A stretch of DNA of 64,000 nt. It comes from Gottfriedia solisilvae. GTDB lineage: Bacteria; Bacillota; Bacilli; Bacillales; Bacillaceae_G. Below, piece by piece: positions 60,965 through 64,000 of the stretch; positions within the stretch are counted from its first letter, which is position 1, and each line of letters opens with the position of its first letter. The translations under genes and the position numbers were made by a program. The notes beneath the pieces are model-generated. The model saw only the letters and a list, made by a program, of their open reading frames with translations. It was not told the origin of the DNA and made no database searches. The stretch is taken from positions 124,001 to 188,000 of the forward strand of contig NZ_NETJ01000001.1 of NCBI RefSeq assembly GCF_002128405.1, given 5' to 3'.

Positions 60965-62200
60965 TTATTGATCAAACTTTTTAAAAACAAGTACAGCATT
61001 ATGTCCACCAAAACCGAAGCCATTTGAAATTGCATAGTTTACTTCAGCTTGTATAACTTTATTTGGTACATAGTCTAGATCACATTCCTCATCTGGAAAC
61101 TCATAATTGATCGTCGGTGGAATGATATTTTCCAGTATGCTCTTTAGGGTAATAATTGCTTCTATTCCCCCAGCTGCACCAAACAGATGGCCAGTCATCG
61201 ACTTTGTTGAGCTTACTTTTAGATGATATGCATGTTCACCAAACACACTCTTAATTGCTTTTGTTTCTGATTTATCTCCTTCAGGGGTACTCGTTCCATG
61301 TGCGTTGATATAATCTATCTTAGTTGGGTCAATTTGAGCTAATTCTAACGCTAGCTTCATTGCGCGTTCTGCACCGTGAAAATCAGGTGACGTAATATGG
61401 AAAGCATCAGTTGTTGAACCATATCCAACGATTTCTCCTAGAATGGTTGCTCCTCTTTTTTTAGCATGCTCATATTCTTCTAATAACAAAATACCGGAGC
61501 CTTCAGACATGACAAAGCCGTCTCGATTTTTATCAAAAGGTCGACTAGCTTTCATTGGTTCATCATTATTTGTTGACATTGCTCTCATTCTTGAAAATCC
61601 TGCATAAGCTAATGGATTAATCGATGCTTCTGATCCCCCTGCTAAAATAGCATCTGAGTAACCATGACGAATATTTAAAAAAGCTTCTCCAATTGCGTGA
61701 TTACCAGTTGCACAAGCAGAAACTGGAGAAAAGCTTGTACCTTTAAAACCAGTTTTAATAGAAATAATCCCTACAGCCATGTTGATAATCATCATAGGTA
61801 CCATAAACGGTGATACTTTTCTAGGTCCTTTATCCAAAAGTGTTTGATGATTTTCTAATACAGTATCAATACCACCGATACCTGAACCAATAAAAATACC
61901 TAATCTATTAGGATCTAGTTTTTCGATATCTAAATTTGCCTGATCTAAAGCTTGTCTAGATGCTGCATATGCATATTGTACAAATTTATCGTATTTTCCT
62001 AATTCCTTCTTTTCAAAGTAATTTTCGGGTGAGAAATCTTTGATAGCTCCACCAATTTTTGTATTAATGTCTTCATATCCTTCAAATTCAACTTTATTAA
62101 TACCTGATTTTGATGCTTTAATATGATCCCATAAAGTGTCCACATCATTACCTAAAGGTGAAACAACTCCATAACCAGTAACTACGACTCTTTTGCTCAT
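60965..62200 (-). CDS. fabF: Beta-ketoacyl-ACP synthase II (FabF type)
   Basis: A 411-residue condensing enzyme. The active-site Cys lies in PVSACATGNHAIGEAF, and the two histidines are in NAHGTSTPEGDKSET and SMTGHLFGAAGG. It elongates acyl-ACP by malonyl-ACP condensation in fatty acid synthesis. Unlike the housekeeping fabHF pair, it stands without other fab genes. A TetR regulator lies 53 bp upstream and is probably co-transcribed with it. A specialised or secondary FabF, for instance for membrane adaptation, is likely. Confidence 0.93.
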   Translation of the reverse strand: MSKRVVVTGYGVVSPLGNDVDTLWDHIKASKSGINKVEFEGYEDINTKIGGAIKDFSPENYFEKKELGKYDKFVQYAYAASRQALDQANLDIEKLDPNRLGIFIGSGIGGIDTVLENHQTLLDKGPRKVSPFMVPMMIINMAVGIISIKTGFKGTSFSPVSACATGNHAIGEAFLNIRHGYSDAILAGGSEASINPLAYAGFSRMRAMSTNNDEPMKASRPFDKNRDGFVMSEGSGILLLEEYEHAKKRGATILGEIVGYGSTTDAFHITSPDFHGAERAMKLALELAQIDPTKIDYINAHGTSTPEGDKSETKAIKSVFGEHAYHLKVSSTKSMTGHLFGAAGGIEAIITLKSILENIIPPTINYEFPDEECDLDYVPNKVIQAEVNYAISNGFGFGGHNAVLVFKKFDQ

Positions 62201-62253
62201 ATGAATCCTCCTTCAAATACAAAATATGATAAATAAAGAATAGTTAATAGTAA

Positions 62254-62838
62254 TTAAAATAACATCTTTTTTAACTGCTTAATAATCATATCCAAATACT
62301 TCTTGTCTCTGTTTAATCGACTTAAGGCTAACGAACCTTCTAATGAAGAAAGAATAAAGACCGCCATTTCTTCTGGATGAATATCTTTATTAATTTCATT
62401 ACGAACTTGTCCTTGTTGAATAATGTTTGTAATTAACTGGATTAACCCATTAAATCCATCTTTAATTGTATCTTCAAATTCAATCATTGAATCATCTGCT
62501 TCAATCGCAGCATTCATTAAAGGGCATCCACCTCGGATGAATTGATCGTGTAATAATGTGCTAAATACATTAATAAATTCATCAAATTGTTCACATGCAG
62601 TATTTTTTTCAGACACCGCATGAATATAATGTTCCTTTAATGTATTCATTGAGTGTAAAAATGAAGCTTCAGCCAAAGATTCCTTGTTTTCAAAATGATT
62701 ATAGATTCCACCTTTTTTTAAACCGGTAGCATTCATGATGTCTGAAATAGAGGTTGTTTTATACCCTTGCATATTAAAAAGAGAAGATGATTGTTCAATT
62801 ATATAATTCTTTGTTCGTTCACCTTTGTTCACATGCAT
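62254..62838 (-). CDS. TetR/AcrR family transcriptional regulator
   Basis: A 194-residue regulator. The HTH lies at about residues 8-52 (SISDIMNATGLKKGGIYNHF). The following C-terminal domain includes IRGGCPLMNAAIEADDS, a YcdC/BdcR-like TetR_C_16 pattern. It is followed by fabF after 53 bp on the same strand, and preceded by an SDR gene on the same strand, so it may form an operon with one or both. It probably regulates its own unit; the ligand is unknown. Confidence 0.9.
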   Translation of the reverse strand: MHVNKGERTKNYIIEQSSSLFNMQGYKTTSISDIMNATGLKKGGIYNHFENKESLAEASFLHSMNTLKEHYIHAVSEKNTACEQFDEFINVFSTLLHDQFIRGGCPLMNAAIEADDSMIEFEDTIKDGFNGLIQLITNIIQQGQVRNEINKDIHPEEMAVFILSSLEGSLALSRLNRDKKYLDMIIKQLKKMLF

Positions 62839-62926
62839 TCACCTCTTTCTTTTTAAAAAAAGAACAATCGGTCTTTTTTATTAAACAATTTTCTATTTGG
62901 TTTGTCAACTGACTTGTCCATTAAGA

Positions 62927-63673
62927 CTATTCTTCATAAATCATTTTTCGTGTCATACCACCATCAACGATGATATTTTGACCATTTATAAAATTGTTAT
63001 CGGGATCTGCTAAATATAGACATGCTTTTGCAATGTCTTCGGGTTTTCCAACACGATTAGACCAATGTTGTACATGATCTTTTTCTTTTAAGTCATCATA
63101 ATTATTAAACTCTATCCAACCTGGACTGATACAATTCACTGTAATATTATTGGTCTGAAGTGAAGCGGCTAAGGAATGAGTTAGTGATACAATTCCACCT
63201 TTTGAAGCAGCATAAGACTCTGAGTTTGGTTCAGACATTATTGCTCTTGTAGATGCCATATTAATAATACTACCTCCATTAGTCATTACTTTTGCGGCCT
63301 CTCTGGAAGCAATAAATACACTTCTTAAGTTTGTATGTATTACATCATCAAATTCTTGGGTACTTAATTCAAATAATGGTTTGAACATAGCGATTCCTGC
63401 ATTATTAATTAAAATATCAATCTTCCCATATGTATTCATAACATATTTGATGAGATTTTTTAGATCTTCTTCTTGCTTAACATTCGTATTAAAAAATGAA
63501 GCTTTTCCCCCATCCATTTCTATTTGTTGTTGTACATACTTCCCTTTTTCAACATCAAGATCGGCGATACAAACAATCGCACCTTGTTGTCCGAACGCTT
63601 TTGCAATCCCTTCGCCTATACCATTTGCGCCACCAGTGATAATAACTACTTTATCAATAAATTTAGCTGTCAT
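62927..63673 (-). CDS. SDR-family NAD(P)-dependent oxidoreductase
   Basis: A 248-residue short-chain dehydrogenase. The nucleotide loop is ITGGANGIGEGIAKAFG (TGGxxGIG), then ILINNAGIAMF, and the catalytic YxxxK is in SESYAASKGGIVSLTHS. The C-terminus FINGQNIIVDGGMTRKM is typical. The ATG at 63671-63673 is chosen over one 18 bases upstream, since AAAGGA lies nine bases before it. It precedes the TetR-fabF pair by 88 bp on the same strand. Substrate unknown. Confidence 0.92.
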   Translation of the reverse strand: MTAKFIDKVVIITGGANGIGEGIAKAFGQQGAIVCIADLDVEKGKYVQQQIEMDGGKASFFNTNVKQEEDLKNLIKYVMNTYGKIDILINNAGIAMFKPLFELSTQEFDDVIHTNLRSVFIASREAAKVMTNGGSIINMASTRAIMSEPNSESYAASKGGIVSLTHSLAASLQTNNITVNCISPGWIEFNNYDDLKEKDHVQHWSNRVGKPEDIAKACLYLADPDNNFINGQNIIVDGGMTRKMIYEE

Positions 63674-63790
63674 CGTTTCAAATCCTTTCATCTATCTTTG
63701 TTTCTATTAGTTTTGTTCACGCTAGTACAAAAAAATTAAACAGTCTTCTTGATATCAATTCATTATACTTAATATACGCTATTAAACAAA

Positions 63791-63812
63791 AAAACTGCCA
63801 GAAGGCAGTTTT
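63791..63812 (-). terminator. Terminator after the MarR gene
   Basis: AAAACTGCC (63791-63799) pairs with GGCAGTTTT (63804-63812). It ends the transcript coming from the right-edge gene. Confidence 0.8.
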
Positions 63813-63878
63813 TATAATACAGACTAATTAGTTCGAATATATCATTTTTTGTTTATGAAATTTCATTTCTAAGTGAAC

Positions 63879-64000
63879 TTAAATATCCTGGTTCAGTCCC
63901 ATTTTTTTCAATAGATATATGAGCATTTCTTTTTCTGTCTTATTGATATGAGAAAACAATTGATCAATCATTTGTTCATGCTCAGGGAAAATGGAACTAA
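63879..64000 (-). CDS. MarR-family regulator, C-terminal end only (cut by window edge)
   Basis: The last 40 codons of a gene that begins beyond the right edge. The visible part (SSIFPEHEQMIDQLFSHINK onward, ending YLLKKMGLNQDI) matches the C-terminal dimerisation helix of MarR-type regulators. Stop codon TAA is at 63879-63881 and a terminator follows at 63791-63812. The DNA-binding part cannot be seen, so identity as a MarR protein is tentative. It is not adjacent to ohr, so it should not be called OhrR. Confidence 0.55.
   Translation of the reverse strand, partial: SSIFPEHEQMIDQLFSHINKTEKEMLIYLLKKMGLNQDI

Noticed and set aside
63879-64000. Right-edge MarR gene as OhrR, partner of ohr
   Set aside because: Only the C-terminus is visible and the gene lies about 3 kb from ohr with three genes between.

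Overview
The window is about 64 kb of low-GC Firmicute DNA, best explained as chromosome of a Bacillaceae species. The evidence is AT-rich intergenic DNA, strong AGGAGG-type ribosome binding sites, frequent TTG and GTG starts, intrinsic terminators after most units, and a yeaC-yeaD-yebA-like operon as in Bacillus. No rRNA, tRNA, CRISPR array, prophage or intact insertion sequence was seen. Genus and species cannot be fixed from sequence alone. Genes run off both ends: a luciferase-like monooxygenase on the left and a MarR-type regulator on the right.

Layout. 0-3 kb: flavin-linked oxidoreductases, a TetR regulator with a perfect 14-bp palindrome in the divergent gap, and a DinB pseudogene carrying two in-frame TAA codons. 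3-8 kb: MoxR ATPase, DUF58 and transglutaminase operon. 9-16 kb: a cell-surface block made of an Mga/AtxA-like regulator, a secreted SH3-CAP protein, an LRR-WxL protein, a DUF916/DUF3324 WxL-interacting protein and a WxL protein. A 25-bp element recurs upstream of both secreted units. 17-24 kb: a sugar uptake and catabolism regulon with ABC transporter, Gfo/Idh dehydrogenase, TIM-barrel isomerase and LacI repressor, with three matching operators. 24-27 kb: a quinone reductase-like enzyme and a methionine gamma-lyase/cystathionine gamma-synthase type enzyme.

27-29.5 kb is the most unusual accessory stretch. It holds a CAP12-like TIR protein with a GAF-like C-terminal half, a 59-residue protein coupled to it by an ATGA overlap, and a separate protein joining a ribbon-helix-helix-like N-terminus to a C-terminal J-domain-like HPD segment. 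29.7-44 kb is a mosaic of redox enzymes (aldo/keto reductase, NamA-like ene-reductase, nitronate monooxygenase, SDR), regulators (HxlR, TetR), transporters (two MFS, PutP) and a kinase-like protein with a histidine-rich tail. 44-55 kb: a phosphatase, SulP and ChrA transporters, an orphan LuxR regulator with a degenerate receiver, LysR, acyl-CoA synthetase, LysM protein and a glutamate/dicarboxylate symporter. 55-64 kb: zwf and gnd (oxidative pentose phosphate pathway) facing each other, an AbrB-family membrane protein, Ohr, a stand-alone FabF-type synthase with TetR, and an SDR.

Most transcription units are short, one to three genes, with their own hairpin terminators. Start codons were moved inward from the longest reading frame wherever a good ribosome binding site sits in front of an internal ATG, GTG or TTG.
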